Shown here piece by piece: positions 6,390 through 15,812 of a stretch of DNA of 31,496 nt (the stretch's first letter is position 1; every line of letters starts with the position of its first letter). The position numbers were made by a program, and so were the translations under genes. The stretch comes from Glutinoglossum americanum (taxonomy: Eukaryota > Ascomycota > Geoglossomycetes > Geoglossales > Geoglossaceae), in NCBI GenBank assembly GCA_020080175.1, contig JAGHQL010000237.1, positions 1 through 31,496 on the forward strand. The letters are read 5' to 3'. Below the pieces are notes generated by a model. It was given only the letters and a program-made list of their open reading frames with translations. It searched no databases and was not told where the DNA came from.

Positions 6390-6647
6390 TTATATTTTAA
6401 TGTCTTCAAATTTTATTACCGGAACTTTCCGGCAATGTAAAGCGAGATCAACCAGTTTGCTTATCTTATTATCGAAATCGCCGTTTAGAACCTGAGAAAC
6501 ATATCTCTTGCTGATGCCCAATTCCTTTGCAAGGGCTGATTTGGTAAGATCCCTGGACTTACGGTAATCTTCGACAACATTATACAAGCTGTTTTGTATT
6601 TGTACAATCCAGTATTCCCGGCTTTTGAGTAATTCTTTGCGTTCCAT
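6390..6647 (-). CDS. Small HTH (XRE-type) regulator
   Basis: 85 residues from the ATG at 6647 (MERKELLKSREYWIVQIQNS). A longer frame opens upstream, but its extra residues look like non-coding sequence. The HTH is plain at about 34-66: 'LTKSALAKELGISKRYVSQVLNGDFDNKISKLVDLAL'. The short lead helix 'EYWIVQIQNSLYNVVEDY' is typical of a family of small Bacteroidota regulators, some of which act as the DNA-binding partner of a toxin-antitoxin pair. No partner gene is seen beside it. It is divergent from the larger HTH gene at 7211, with 560 bp between them. Confidence 0.8.
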   Translation of the reverse strand: MERKELLKSREYWIVQIQNSLYNVVEDYRKSRDLTKSALAKELGISKRYVSQVLNGDFDNKISKLVDLALHCRKVPVIKFEDIKI

Positions 6648-7210
6648 GACGATGTTTTTTTGGTATAATTTGTTATAGACGCCGATGACAATGACATGCA
6701 AAAGGCGATACATTACAGATACAACTAATGCCTTAGTATAATAATGATGCCGGACAGCAACATTTTTTCAGCGATAGGAAAAACGACGGGCAGCTACTGC
6801 CTGGTAAAACAAGTAAGTGAAGATTGCGTACTCAGATAATACAAGTACGTAATAGAAATTCCCACCGAAAAAGTATAATTTTTCCCGGCAGAAATATCAT
6901 CAAGCCATACGCCTGACTATAGCCTGGCAGCTTTAGAGAAGGAATTTGTATGCTATAGGAGATTATCTATATGTGCTTGTATTTTATAAATGTTTATTAT
7001 TTTACAGTTACGATTACAAATAAAATCAATTAAGGCCAGCCGGGAGAAACAATAGTGGTGGTAAAAAACCCATGCTACAAAAAAAGGTGGTACTTAGCAT
7101 CCACATTACTATATTTGTTACAACAAGGCAGTCACTTACCTCCGCTGAAACGGGACAAAATCCGATCGAGACCGGACGATCCGTTTATTAAGCGGTATAT
7201 GTAAGAAAAA
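6648..7210. other. 563-bp spacer between divergent HTH genes
   Basis: AT-rich. A 31-codon frame at 6744-6839 (MMPDSNIFSAIGKTTG...) is open but has no support beyond length. A consensus -7 element TATATTTG lies at 7110-7117, about 94 bp before the 7211 start, without a clear -33 TTTG. Otherwise nothing seen. Confidence 0.4.
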
Positions 7211-8101
7211 ATGCCTGACATGAACAGAGAAAATGAAAAAAAGGAAAGTCACCTGGGTAAAAAGGTGCAAAAAATACGGGAGGTTGCCGGAATCAAGCAA
7301 GCGGCCCTGGCTGAGTTGACAGGTTTGAGCCAGCAATACATTTCCAGGCTTGAAGGTCGTGCATATATCCCGGACAAAGTTTTGGAAAAGCTGGCGGAAG
7401 CATTGGGCATAACAACTGATTTGATTAAGGACTTTGACGAAGGAAATGCCCTTCTTAATGTACAAGGTAATTTTTTCTTTCGGTGGGTTGACCAGCCCAG
7501 CCATCCGGTTCCTGCCACTGAACAGGAAGAACTTAAACGGGCTATTCTTTTGTCTAATAGTTTATTAAGCAAAGAGCGCAAAAAACTGGCTGAAGCACAA
7601 AAAAAAGTACAATCACTCAGCCAGACTAATGAAGAACTGAGCAAAATGCATAAACAGCTAAAAAAACAAGAAGATATTCTTAAAAAATTGTCATCTAAAA
7701 ACCCGAATATGTTAACATCATTAAATAAATCTCCCAACGAATCGATAATACATTGGGGCTATATTTTAAAATTATTACGTGATGGCCAAGGTATTAAAGT
7801 AAAAGACGTTAGTCAAAAAACGAACTTAACGGAAATGCGGATACAAGAGCTCGAAAATAGTCCAAGTATTCCCGCTGACACCCTGAAAGTGTTGGCAGAA
7901 GCAATGGGTTTTAGATTAGAACTGATTAGGCTTATCGGTGAATTATCAATAGGACGGAACATTCAGTATAATTCTAGTGGTGGCAATCACCAAAATAACA
8001 TTGCCCATTATGACGTATCGGAAATTGTTATGGACATGATAGATAAATATATTGTTGGTAAAAAAGAGCCGGAATCAGGGAATAGCGCAGGCGCGCAATA
8101 A
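7211..8101 (+). CDS. Tandem-HTH (XRE) regulator with coiled coil
   Basis: 296 residues; the first ATG at 7211 and another three codons on are equally possible starts. The N-terminal XRE domain covers about 15-75 (LGKKVQKIREVAGIKQAALA ... GLSQQYISRLEGR). A long Lys/Glu/Gln-rich coiled coil follows at about 105-160. A second XRE domain covers about 178-238 (LKLLRDGQGIKVKDVSQKTN ... EMRIQELENSP). The tail is polar. Two DNA-binding domains on a coiled-coil dimer suggest a regulator that bridges two sites or binds a long operator. Its target is unknown; the spacer upstream is the obvious candidate for self-control. Confidence 0.85.
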   Translation: MPDMNRENEKKESHLGKKVQKIREVAGIKQAALAELTGLSQQYISRLEGRAYIPDKVLEKLAEALGITTDLIKDFDEGNALLNVQGNFFFRWVDQPSHPVPATEQEELKRAILLSNSLLSKERKKLAEAQKKVQSLSQTNEELSKMHKQLKKQEDILKKLSSKNPNMLTSLNKSPNESIIHWGYILKLLRDGQGIKVKDVSQKTNLTEMRIQELENSPSIPADTLKVLAEAMGFRLELIRLIGELSIGRNIQYNSSGGNHQNNIAHYDVSEIVMDMIDKYIVGKKEPESGNSAGAQ

Positions 8102-8341
8102 GAAAATTATAGGAATGGACGGTGGCTGCGCAACAACAAGAAATGCCTGATCCGGCTTAGTCGTTGTATTTCCAATTGCTGGAAAAATCGCCTTGGGAGG
8201 GCGCATTTGATGTTTGACTGAAACTCCCGACGGAAGATGCACGGATCTCCTAAATTCCAGCCCATCCTCATCGCGTCCCTGCAGTAACTATCATTAGCTT
8301 TATCTGGAAAGCCCTTATATTTCGTCTATTCAATGAATGGT

Positions 8342-9026
8342 TTATTGCAGGGTGACCAGCCCTTTTTTTACCGCGTACATAGCGAGGCCCACGCGGGAGT
8401 GTACACCGAAGCGGCGGAAAAGATCTTCACGGTAACCATCGATGGTTTTATAGCTGAGGAACATTTCTTTGGCAATTTCAACATAGGTGAGCCCCGTGCA
8501 GACCCATTGGAGGAAATCCTGCTCTTTTTTTGAAAGGGGTATCGCGTGGGGATTCGAAATTGGGTAGCTCGCCTTCCTGTTTTATATTACCAGCCACCAG
8601 TTGGATGACCCGGTTTGAGAAATGGAACCCCTTCCCTGCCATATTTTCCAGCGCTGCCTGCATGTCTTCCACATCGATATGCTTGCTGAGATAGCCTTTT
8701 ACCCCATACCGGAGCATTTTCCGGATGGCATCATCCGAATTGTACATGGTTACCACGAGAATCCTGATGGCCGGATAATTTTCGCGTAGCCATTCGGCAG
8801 ACTTGTAGCCATCCATAATATGCATATCAATATCCAGGAGGATAATATCGGGTACCAGCCCCTCCTTTAAGTTGATTTGCATCTCTTCACCATTGCCGGC
8901 TTCAAATAACAGTTTATAACTGTACCTACCCTGACTAAGGTTTATAAGGCTGATAAGTCCTTTCCTGAAAAGGTTATGATCATCAACAATGGCGAGTGTA
9001 ACGGTTTGTTCAGCGATAAGTTCCAT
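8342..9026 (-). pseudogene. NarL-type response regulator, frameshifted before its HTH
   Basis: The first frame (9026 to 8478) encodes a good receiver domain: D15-D16, phospho-acceptor D65 (IILLDIDM), T93 (LVVTMYN), K115 (GYLSKH). At the TCCCCAC run near 8547-8552 the frame is lost. The LuxR-type HTH continues in another frame from SKKEQDFLQWVC through YVEIAKEMFLSYKTIDGYRE to KKGLVTLQ, with its stop at 8344-8342. A single missing base would account for it, so a sequencing error in the C-run is possible. The frameshift in the kinase gene 3 bp upstream argues for real decay of the pair. Confidence 0.8.
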
Positions 9027-9029
9027 ATT

Positions 9030-9601
9030 TTATTCTTTAGCAAGAACCGGGTCATCGATCCTACAATAAAAATACATCCGACTCCTGGCCTGTACCCGGG
9101 TGTTGAATTGGGCCCCGATAAGGGCAGCACGCTGGTGCAGATCTTTTATCCAGCCTGACTCAGGCGTCACCTTATCCGACCCCATATAAAGAATTCCTAT
9201 TTCAAGGCACCAAGGGTCGTAGTTAAGCATCAGGCGTACGGATTCAGATTTAACGGTTTGGCAGACATAGTACAGTATTTCCTGGCAAATCCGGAACAAG
9301 ATAATTTCGTATTCGGCGTTTATTCTATACTCTTCGCCTTCACAAGAAAAAACGGCCTTACTTTTATTAATCGCCAGGCGCTCGAGCTCTTCTTCCAATA
9401 CGCATACCAAACCGGAGGTATTGAGATGATTTGTATTGAGGCTCCGGGGAACGCATTCATATCGGATAGTAACTGCCTGGTAAGGGTTTTGGCTTCGATA
9501 ATGTTGCTTTTGACTGGGCCGGGATTCATGTAAAGACTCGAGATCTGACTGGCAAATAAAGAAACAAGAAAAAAAGCAGTACGCTTTGCACTATCAGACA
9601 T
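9030..9601 (-). pseudogene. Decayed sensor histidine kinase, partner of the 8342-9026 regulator
   Basis: Two overlapping frames (9601-9320 and 9410-9030) together read as the C-terminal part of a NarX/LytS-like kinase. A dimerisation-like helix (SNIIEAKTLTRQLLSDM) comes first. Then 'VCVLEEELERLAINKSKAVFS' and the ATPase-like 'EYEIILFRICQEILYYVCQT'. The frame is lost at a CCCC run near 9447. The usual phospho-acceptor His box, the N-box Asn, the DxGxG box and the GxGT box are all missing or altered, so the protein would be inactive even if the frame were intact. Stop and start of the two genes are 3 bp apart, the usual kinase-regulator operon layout. No sensor domain or membrane span is left. 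Confidence 0.7.
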
Positions 9602-9803
9602 CTTAAAAAATATGGAAATTTTGACTTAGTATAAACCTACACAATAATGGAAATAGACAATAACCCGGACAATCCAAGTATATTAAGCATTTGTATAGGT
9701 CAACAGCCCTTTAGCAAAGGGGCCATTTGGGGATAAACAATGCCAATGGCAGACAATTCTATTACATATAAGAAGATACTTTTCCCATCAAAAAAGGAGC
9801 TTT

Positions 9804-10154
9804 TTGGCAGAAAAATACCGATTTACGGTATTTAACGACCGATTAAATGTTTCTTACCAGACGGGCTTCTTTCCTGCTTATGTTTATTTAACGGTATCCT
9901 TACTGCCTTACGCCGCCCGCCGCCAGGATTATAACAACCGCATCCCCTATTTTCTATCAGAGCTGAAGCGCACCGGTGTTACCCGCTTGCTTTTATGGCA
10001 GGAGTATCATAAAGCCAATCCGCAGGGCTATGGCTATACCCGGTTTTGCGTGCTGCTGAGTGAGTTCCAAAAGAACAGCCAGACCATCATGCGTATTATC
10101 CACCGCCCGGCGCAGCAGGTGATGGTGGATTTTGCCAGCGCTAAACTAAGCTAA
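9804..10154 (+). pseudogene. IS21-family transposase (istA) fragment
   Basis: From about residue 42 the frame reads 'DYNNRIPYFLSELKRTGVTRLLLWQEYHKANPQGYGYTRFCVLLSEFQKNSQTIMRIIHRPAQQVMVDFA'. This is the region of IstA just before its DDE catalytic core (…TGVT..LLW.EY....P.GY.Y..FC…, then H.p…..DFAG). The N-terminal HTH and the whole catalytic core are absent, no istB follows, and no terminal inverted repeats can be seen. The first ~40 residues of the open frame (from a TTG) do not look like IstA. A remnant of an old insertion. Confidence 0.75.
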
Positions 10155-10208
10155 TCAGCTCTTCAGCACCTTCTGTGTCTATGATTGGGCCGCCTTCGCC
10201 CCCAAAAT

Positions 10209-10253
10209 AGGCTAGATTCAGATAACCAACTGCACCCTAGCGGCAGTAAGTAG
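10209..10253 (+). pseudogene. Tail remnant of a further family A gene
   Basis: Fourteen codons and a stop read RLDSDNQLHPSGSK, matching the end of the next gene (RLNPDQLKLHPTRSINP). At DNA level 10228-10248 and 11249-11269 match at 19 of 21 bases. It shows that another family A copy once lay upstream. Its body is gone, close to where the IS21 fragment now ends. Confidence 0.55.
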
Positions 10254-10267
10254 GGATATTTTTATTC

Positions 10268-11280
10268 ATGCAATTCCGCATTTTTCCAGCTATTGTGACA
10301 GGTATTATTCTTACCATCGTCACCAGCGAGATCGTATATTTTGGGTTTACGCCTAAATATGGCCCTCTTATTTTTTCGCGGAGAGCTTTTCATGGCATGT
10401 TTGACCACGATGTATTTAAATACCGCATCTTAAGCCAATACTTGCTTTTTGCGATTGATGGGTGGTTGAGCCGACATTTGCCCCCGCCTAGGAGTTCGTA
10501 TCCAATCCCTTTCAGGATAGAGACCGGTTCCGGATGGTTTTATTACTCGTTTTACTGCCTGAACACCCTTTTCCTTTGCTTTACCAGCATTATATTGGCC
10601 CTGCTGCTGAAATTGAAACAAGTGTTTGTACTCAACGATACCGAAAGATGGCTGTGGCTATTTCTGGCAGTAGTAATCATAAATGTATCACAATTCGTGG
10701 TCGGTCCTTACGATGTACCCGGTTATTTCTTTCAACTCCTGACGTTGTATTTATTCCTGTGCTATGCCGACACCCATTTTTACCTTGCTATAGCCGTTGT
10801 GAGCCTGCTTATTTTACCAGCTACACTTAACCGGGAATCTTCTGCCCTATCTATTTCCCTACTTGCCGTAATTATGTATCAAAAATGGGGCATTATAAGG
10901 AAAACGATTGTCGAACCTGTATACCGATATTGGTTTTCGCGACTACCTACCTGGCGTTGCGATGGCTTGTAGTTGATCCTACACATCAATATTTTCACTT
11001 CCGGAATGCGGGCAATCTGCTGGTTTACTCCAACATAATTGGGCTACTTTTCTGGGGCATCTTCTTTTTTCTTACAGTGGCTATTGCCAGCAGCCAAGAG
11101 AACAAATGGCTGATTGTATACTACCATCTTTTAAGCCTGCCATATATTTTCGTCTTCTTTCGCGACGGGGTGTTGTGGGAAGTACGACTCTATATTCCTT
11201 TATTTATAAGTGCTTTTTCCCTTGGGAGGCTGAATCCCGACCAATTAAAACTGCACCCTACCCGCAGTATCAATCCTTAA
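10268..11280 (+). pseudogene. Family A multi-spanning membrane protein, copy 1, frameshifted
   Basis: Starts MQFRIFPAIVTGIILTIVTS. It aligns along its whole length with the intact copy at 11292: 'VYFGF', 'DVFKYRILSQYLL', 'QFVVGPYDVPGYFFQLLTLY', 'TLNRESSAL'. Near 10905-10930 the frame is lost (first frame stops at 10972). The rest continues in another frame with 'LALRWLVVDPTHQYFHFRNA' and 'DGVLWEVRLYIPLFISAFSL', ending at 11280. One indel would explain it. About 9-10 hydrophobic segments are expected in the whole protein. Family role unknown; the pattern of many spans with a Tyr-Arg motif after the first loop is seen in GT-C-like or polymer-handling membrane proteins. Confidence 0.75.
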
Positions 11281-11291
11281 GTTTGGTATAT

Positions 11292-12335
11292 ATGAAATTT
11301 CGTGTCTTTCCAGCGCTTATACTGGCCGTTACGCTTTCCGTTGTAACAAGCAAAATCGTGTATTTCGGGTTTAACAGCAGTTATACAAGGGCTATATTCG
11401 ATCGGAAAATGTTTGATGAAGTATTTAGTCGTGATGTGTATAAATATCGGTTACTAAGTAAGTATTTGCTGGTAGGTTTGGATAATCAACTGAAAAAATA
11501 TATTCCTAAAAAAGAAACCCATTCTTGGGTTTTTCCACACACAAAAGGCGAGTCAGAACATTTATATTATTCTTTTTTTTATTTAAACACCTTTTTTTTA
11601 GTCCTGGCCTCTATCATTTGGTCGCTATTATTGGGCACAAATGGCGTGTTTATATTAACTGATACTGAAAAATATCTATTTTTATTTTTAGTTCCTATTA
11701 TCATTAATTTATCTCAATTTGTTGTTACTCCTTACGACACTTCAAGCTATTTCCTGCATTTACTTATTCTTTATCTTTTCTTAGCCCGCGTACCAAGAAA
11801 TTATATACTCAGGCTGTTTACATTGTGCATTCTACTTATCACTTCAACGCTAAACAGGGAATCCTCCGCCTTAACTCTGACAATCCTAGGACTACTTCTA
11901 TTTCATCAAGAGGGTATTTCAAAGCAAACAATACAAAGGGTGTTCTTTTTATTTGCTAGTTTTATATGTACTTACATTCTTCTTAGAATTTTTGTTACTA
12001 ACCCTCTCGATGCACATCTAATCAATACTATGGCTGGCGATTTCACCAATACTCTGAATATAACCGGGCTGGTATGCTGGGGATTGTTTCTAATGCTCAC
12101 GCTCACGATTTCACTTAAAAAAGAAAACAAATATATGATTTTCTTTTATCACTTGTTTAACCTCCCTTATATCCTCGTTTGCCTGGCTAACGGAGTCTTA
12201 TGGGAAGTGCGTCTGTATATTCCCCTATTTCTTGGTTCTGTGCTGCTTAGCAGAATTGATGTTGCCCATCATACCATACAAATTAGCCGTGATTTACCCG
12301 CATTTATACAGCAGTGGCGTCGTGTAGGGTTGTAA
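11292..12335 (+). CDS. Family A multi-spanning membrane protein, copy 2, intact
   Basis: 347 residues from the ATG at 11292 (MKFRVFPALILAVTLSVVTS), chosen because it aligns with the start of copy 1; the open frame extends upstream into copy 1. About nine or ten hydrophobic segments. Features shared by the copies: 'VYFGF' after the first span, 'RDVYKYRLLSKYLL' (about 43-56), 'NLSQFVVTPYDTSSYFLHLL', 'STLNRESSAL' (~200) and 'NGVLWEVRLYIPLFL' near the C-terminus. No known family is recognised. The conserved Arg/Glu in short loops between spans suggest an enzyme or transporter acting within the inner membrane. Starts 12 bp after copy 1 and precedes the FAD/family B fusion. Confidence 0.75.
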   Translation: MKFRVFPALILAVTLSVVTSKIVYFGFNSSYTRAIFDRKMFDEVFSRDVYKYRLLSKYLLVGLDNQLKKYIPKKETHSWVFPHTKGESEHLYYSFFYLNTFFLVLASIIWSLLLGTNGVFILTDTEKYLFLFLVPIIINLSQFVVTPYDTSSYFLHLLILYLFLARVPRNYILRLFTLCILLITSTLNRESSALTLTILGLLLFHQEGISKQTIQRVFFLFASFICTYILLRIFVTNPLDAHLINTMAGDFTNTLNITGLVCWGLFLMLTLTISLKKENKYMIFFYHLFNLPYILVCLANGVLWEVRLYIPLFLGSVLLSRIDVAHHTIQISRDLPAFIQQWRRVGL

Positions 12336-12680
12336 AAATACTTTATAACCGCGTATATGAAAAACTTAACTATTTTACTGTGGTTCTTATTTCCGATACA
12401 TATCTAAAAGAATTGCCAGGAATGCTTATAAATATTTTCAAAATGAGATGCAATTTCAACTATTGGTTTCTTTTTATTTATATTCAGTATATTGAGTATT
12501 AAATCCACATCCGCTTCAAGTTCAGTAAATACCAGCTCGTTATTAAATGAAACCGAAGAATTTTGTATATACCTTCGCTATCGGCAGTTTTATTATTACT
12601 CCTGGTTAGTATCGGTTTACCCGCTGCCATTTCGTCGCAGTGTCCTTGGCTAAGTTTGTTTTACATTCAAACCTTTTGTT
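12336..12680. other. Spacer before the fusion gene
   Basis: 345 AT-rich bases without a credible gene. TTTG-like runs occur shortly before the ATG at 12681, but no complete promoter consensus stands out. Confidence 0.4.
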
Positions 12681-15600
12681 ATGGGGAAGAAAGCCATTAT
12701 TATCGGCGCGGGACCGGCGGGTCTTACGGCAGCGTATGAGTTATTGAAACGGACGGGCATCAAGCCTATTATACTGGAGAAGTCGGCGGATATCGGCGGG
12801 TTATCCAAAACGGTGAATTATAATGGTAACCGGATGGATATGGGACCGCACCGGTTTTTCTCCAAGTCGGACCGGGTCATGAACTGGTGGCTGAATGTGA
12901 TGCCACTGGAGACAAAAGGAGGTGATGGGATTACGATCCATTATCAGAATAAGGCGCGTACGGTTAGCGTAAATGCTAATAACCCGAATGGGAACGCAAA
13001 TAGCGCTAATGAGGCGAATAATGCAAACGACGCGAAGACGCCTACGGACAAAATGCTGGTCATTCAGCGGCTTACACGGATTTATTTTTTGCGGAAGTTT
13101 TTTGCTTATCCTATTAAGCTTTCGATTGATACGCTGCGCAAACTGGGCCTGGTGCGCACTATAGGAATCATGTGGTCGTACCTAATGGCCAGGCTATTTC
13201 CGAGGAAACAGGAAAAAAGTTTAGAAGATTTTCTTATTAACCGTTTTGGGAAAAAGTTGTATTTACTCTTCTTTAAGGATTATACGGAAAAAGTTTGGGG
13301 AACACCCTGCGATGAAATACCGGCCGAATGGGGGGCGCAACGCATTAAAGGCGTTTCGATCAGCAAGGCTATTGCGCATGCGATTCAATCGGGATTGAGG
13401 AGCAAAAAAAAGACGGGGGTCATTGGCCAAAAAGGAACGGAAACCAGCCTCGTGGAACAGTTTCTCTACCCGCCGCTTGGCGCAGGCCAAATGTGGGAGG
13501 AGATAGCCCGTCGTGTGGAGATTATGGGCGGGCAAATTTTACATCATTGTAATGTAACCCATATCGAGGCAACAGAGCATGCCATTACTGCGGTGAGCGT
13601 TACCAATAGCATTAGCGGAGAAACCAGTCGGTATGAGGGTGATTATTTCTTTTCTACCATGCCGGTACAAGAGCTTATAGCGGGCATGAACGATGCTGTT
13701 CCGGCAGTTGTGAAAGAAGTAGCTGCAGGGTTACAATATCGTGATTTTGTAAATGTAGGTGTTTTACTCAATCAACTGACGGTACCGCTGGAAGACAACT
13801 GGTTGTATATACAGGACCGTGACGTTAAAGTAGGCCGTATACAGGTATATAATAACTGGGGGCCATATATGGTAAAAGACCCAAATACCACCTGGATAGG
13901 AATGGAATATTTTTGTAATAAGGAGGATACGTTCTGGCAGCAGGATAACCTGCAGATCAAATGCATTGCTATTGATGAACTGGAAAAAATAGGACTAGCG
14001 GCCAAGGAGGATGTGTTGGACCTTACGGTGCAGCGGATGGAGAAAACCTACCCGGCTTATTTTGGCGCCTATGAGCACTTCGATATCATACGTCAGTATA
14101 CCGATGGTTTTGAAAACCTGTTTTTGGTAGGTCGCAACGGTATGCATAAGTATAATAATACAGATCATTCGATGTTGACGGCGATGACGGCGGTAGATAA
14201 TATATGTGCGGGCATTACCAGCAAAGCCAATATATGGGAAATCAATACGGAACAGGAATATCATGAGGAAAAAAACAGTCACGCGAATAAACGCGAATTG
14301 GGGCCAATTGGGGCGAATGGGAGTATCGGTGCGTCTTTGACACACCCCGGGAATGGGTTCAGGGACTTTTTATTTGGAAAGCACAAAGGCCTTATTATCA
14401 CTTCTTTTGTGTTTTTGATAGTGCAATTCGTGTTATTCAAATTTTTGTACCCCTACCCTAACTTCATGCCTGATTCGTATTCTTACCTGGATGCGGCGAC
14501 CAAGAACATGGATATCAATATGTGGCCGATAGGGTATTCGAAATTTTTGCGGATTTTCAGTGCTTTTACGCATTCGGATACGGCGCTAGTGGGTTTCCAG
14601 TATCTGTTTTTACAGGCTTCGGTGCTTTGCTTTTTGTTTTCGTTATGGTATCTTCTGAAACCGGGTAAGTTGACCCGTTGGCTTATGTGGGCATTTTCTA
14701 TAATCAATCCTGCTTTTTTATATATCAGCAACTATATTTCGGCCGATGCCCTGTTTATCGGCATTAGCCTGCTTTGGGTTACCCAGTTACTCTGGATACT
14801 GTACCGGCCGCGTCCCTGGCTGTTATACATACACGGGGTTATTTTGCTACTGGCATTTATGCTGCGGCTGAATGCCCTTGTATATCCTTTTATCTCTATT
14901 ATCGTATTCCTAGTGTCAAAAACCCCCTGGAGGCTCAAATCGGCTTCCTTTGGGGTATCTCTTTTATTGGTTTTCTTATTTGCCTGGCATACCGGTAATC
15001 AATATAAATCGGTTACCGGAAAACGACAATTCTCGGCTTTCGGGGGTTGGCAGCTTGCAAGCAATGCTCTATTTATGTACAGCCATGTATACAAGGAAAG
15101 CCCCGCGCCACCGGCACAATTCACCACGCTGGATAAAATGGTACGTTCGCATATAGATTCGCTCAGTAAGCTCAGACACCGTCCTGATTCTACCGTTAAT
15201 ATCTATTATCTGTGGGGGGGGCCCCTGCGGCAATATTTAAGTAACAAAACAAAAAAAGATACTATTACCGGATACTTTGATAAATGGGCTAGTATTGCCC
15301 CTTTTTATTCGGCTTATGGCTCTTGGCTTATCCGGCAGCACCCAATTGAATTTATTAAATATTATATCTGGCCCAACACTATCCATTACTATGTGCCTGA
15401 AGTAGAATTCCTAGGTGAATACAACATGAAAAAAAAGCAGGTAGACAAATCAGCCAAAACCTGGTTTGGGTATAAAACCAATCAGGTAAAAGGCTATTCA
15501 AAAGAACTTCCTTTATTCAATTATTACCCTATCACTCTAGCAATTATCAATGTAGTTTTTGCAGCGGGATTAATTGGTTTTATCGTGTTGAATGGTTTTA

Positions 15601-15788
15601 AAGACCAACGAAAATTGTTCTCGCCGGCATTACGGCTTATTCTTGGCATATGGGCCATTAACCTTGGCTTCAGTGTTTTTGCCTCACCTATTGTATTACG
15701 TTACCAGCTTTTTCCAATGATACTTACATTTTCCTTAGGACTCATGCTAGTGGAATTTGTATATAGAAAAGCAACACAACAAGGATAG
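12681..15788 (+). CDS. Fusion: FAD-dependent oxidoreductase + family B (GT-C-like) membrane domain
   Basis: A single 1035-residue frame. Residues 1-525 form a flavoprotein of the amine-oxidase/UDP-galactopyranose-mutase-like class. It has the dinucleotide motif G9-A-G-P-A-G14, the ribose-binding E33 ([17 protein letters not shown]), '[15 protein letters not shown]', and the C-terminal '[22 protein letters not shown]' FAD contact. An Asn/Ala-rich insert sits at about 94-122. A ~45-residue Gly/Lys linker (after EYHEEK, ~526-565) leads to a membrane half with about 10-12 spans that aligns with the genes at 25462 and 29986. It carries '[17 protein letters not shown]' (D598 in the GT-C-like first loop), '[10 protein letters not shown]', '[10 protein letters not shown]', '[15 protein letters not shown]' and '[13 protein letters not shown]'. 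I infer an inner-membrane enzyme joining a cytoplasmic redox step to transfer from a lipid-linked sugar. The substrate is unknown. Confidence 0.85.
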   Translation: MGKKAIIIGAGPAGLTAAYELLKRTGIKPIILEKSADIGGLSKTVNYNGNRMDMGPHRFFSKSDRVMNWWLNVMPLETKGGDGITIHYQNKARTVSVNANNPNGNANSANEANNANDAKTPTDKMLVIQRLTRIYFLRKFFAYPIKLSIDTLRKLGLVRTIGIMWSYLMARLFPRKQEKSLEDFLINRFGKKLYLLFFKDYTEKVWGTPCDEIPAEWGAQRIKGVSISKAIAHAIQSGLRSKKKTGVIGQKGTETSLVEQFLYPPLGAGQMWEEIARRVEIMGGQILHHCNVTHIEATEHAITAVSVTNSISGETSRYEGDYFFSTMPVQELIAGMNDAVPAVVKEVAAGLQYRDFVNVGVLLNQLTVPLEDNWLYIQDRDVKVGRIQVYNNWGPYMVKDPNTTWIGMEYFCNKEDTFWQQDNLQIKCIAIDELEKIGLAAKEDVLDLTVQRMEKTYPAYFGAYEHFDIIRQYTDGFENLFLVGRNGMHKYNNTDHSMLTAMTAVDNICAGITSKANIWEINTEQEYHEEKNSHANKRELGPIGANGSIGASLTHPGNGFRDFLFGKHKGLIITSFVFLIVQFVLFKFLYPYPNFMPDSYSYLDAATKNMDINMWPIGYSKFLRIFSAFTHSDTALVGFQYLFLQASVLCFLFSLWYLLKPGKLTRWLMWAFSIINPAFLYISNYISADALFIGISLLWVTQLLWILYRPRPWLLYIHGVILLLAFMLRLNALVYPFISIIVFLVSKTPWRLKSASFGVSLLLVFLFAWHTGNQYKSVTGKRQFSAFGGWQLASNALFMYSHVYKESPAPPAQFTTLDKMVRSHIDSLSKLRHRPDSTVNIYYLWGGPLRQYLSNKTKKDTITGYFDKWASIAPFYSAYGSWLIRQHPIEFIKYYIWPNTIHYYVPEVEFLGEYNMKKKQVDKSAKTWFGYKTNQVKGYSKELPLFNYYPITLAIINVVFAAGLIGFIVLNGFKDQRKLFSPALRLILGIWAINLGFSVFASPIVLRYQLFPMILTFSLGLMLVEFVYRKATQQG

Positions 15789-15812
15789 ATATAATTTTAA
15801 ATCAGCTATAAA

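Noticed and set aside
6744-6839. 31-codon frame between the two HTH genes
   Set aside because: Only its openness supports it; no binding site, family or conservation can be seen.
9647-9835. Two ~30-codon frames between the decayed kinase and the IS21 fragment
   Set aside because: Short, no family resemblance, in a stretch of eroded insertions.
12314-12502. 62-codon frame after the intact family A gene
   Set aside because: Overlaps the end of that gene and continues into AT-rich spacer; no features.
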